From CAYLGY01 sp964383325 (GTDB taxonomy: Bacteria; Pseudomonadota; Alphaproteobacteria; Rhizobiales; Rhizobiaceae), in the NCBI GenBank assembly GCA_964383325.1, contig CAYLGY010000037.1, positions 1 to 25,036 on the forward strand: a DNA stretch of 25,036 nt. Reading direction: 5' to 3'. Shown in pieces: positions 24,535 through 25,036 of the stretch (position 1 is the first letter of the stretch; every line of letters begins with the position of its first letter). The notes under the pieces are model-generated. The model was not told the DNA's origin. It ran no database searches and saw only the letters and a program-made list of their open reading frames with translations. The position numbers were made by a program, and so were the translations under genes.

Positions 24535-25036
24535 TGCTGATTTCATGAGCGCCGCCGGGACCTTGTTCCCGATCGCGCCGTGTGGCCGTTGCCCATTATT
24601 CGTCTCTGCGCAAAGTTTCCAACTTTTCCGCGCAAGGCTCAGGAACCCGTGACGTTCAAGCATTCCGCCCGCTGCCGGACATTGAACGCTTTGATCAAGG
24701 CGCTGTCGGCCCGGCCGCGACAAGTCGAGCTTGACGCCGCGATGACACGCCTGAGGGTCCAGGTCGCGTGAGATGAACTTGAAGCCCAGATCAACGTGCA
24801 GCGTCTTCAGATAGCCGTTTGCACAGACTGGCGAAGACGTCCTCGCCGCGATGGGTGAACTCGGGATCGAGCGTCGGCGCGTTGCGCAGGCAGGCGTCGA
24901 CCACGACAGCACAGCGCATCTTGCGGCCGGTCGCCAGCTGATCATGGACAAAGTCCATTGCCCATACGTCGTTGGAGTGCGCCGCCTCAGCACGGTCCTC
25001 GCGCGGCTTCGCCTTCACTCGCCGCTTCGGGCCTCG
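24535..25036 (-). pseudogene. IS3-family transposase (OrfB, rve/DDE integrase core), decayed by several frameshifts; continues beyond the window
   Basis: Read on the minus strand, successive frames give pieces of one IS3-type OrfB: DVWAMDFVHDQLATGRKMR (first catalytic Asp block), a frame change near 24825, then LHVDLGFKFISRDLD (second Asp) and RGVKLDLSRPG; a change near 24710, then ADSALIKAFNVRQRAECLN; a change near 24650, then GFLSLA; two more shifts around AEKLETLRRDE, then QRPHGAIGNKVPAALMKSA. The catalytic Glu expected in the IEAF motif is Lys (codon complement of 24690-24692). The gene is therefore dead. The 5' part lies beyond the right edge. The 3' end is approximate, since the usual last few residues are not recognisable, and no terminal inverted repeat was identified. 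Confidence 0.85.

Noticed and set aside
21875..25036. CRISPR array or tRNA attachment site in the accessory end
   Set aside because: No regularly spaced repeats and no tRNA cloverleaf sequence were found.

Overview
The window is a GC-rich chromosomal segment (one 60-base line sampled in livK is about 63% G+C) from an alphaproteobacterium. The clues are a PmtA-type phospholipid N-methyltransferase next to dnaKJ, the zwf-pgl-edd Entner-Doudoroff operon, ispG and apaG. A sphingomonad-like lineage is plausible, but genus-level placement cannot be made by eye.

Layout. 1-2736: the 3' end of dnaK, then dnaJ, then a pmtA-like methyltransferase, all on +. 2763-5932: prpE (-), a small two-helix membrane ORF (+) and class I fructose-bisphosphate aldolase (-). 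6172-8163: ispG (+) and a short-chain dehydrogenase (-), whose 3' ends overlap by 105 bp. 8316-12312: zwf, pgl and edd, joined by ATGA overlaps; they convert glucose-6-phosphate to KDPG, and no eda is in the window. 12332-13276: a Wzz-like chain-length protein without a kinase domain (-). 13459-14268: proC (+). 14327-15646: a homoserine-dehydrogenase-like oxidoreductase with a C-terminal SAF domain (-). 15874-21130: a complete branched-chain amino acid type ABC importer in the order ATPase, ATPase, permease, permease, binding protein, with a structured RNA candidate before the binding-protein gene. 21373-21765: apaG.

From about 21870 to the right edge the character changes to accessory DNA. 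A 660-aa protein of no family I recognise outright is encoded by a gene with AT-rich, low-complexity stretches. It is followed by about 0.7 kb without a convincing gene and then a heavily frameshifted IS3-family transposase remnant that runs off the window.

The most interesting object is this 660-aa protein (21875-23857). It carries a His-Asp-Cys arrangement (H278, D293, C342) whose spacing and local motifs resemble clan CE / C48 (Ulp1-like) cysteine peptidases. It also appears to contain a second, degenerate copy of the same domain in which the three positions read Phe, Arg and Phe. An active-like domain plus a dead tandem copy, in a transferred-looking locus, suggests an effector, toxin or defence protein. 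This is inference from motif reading and needs structure prediction and searches.
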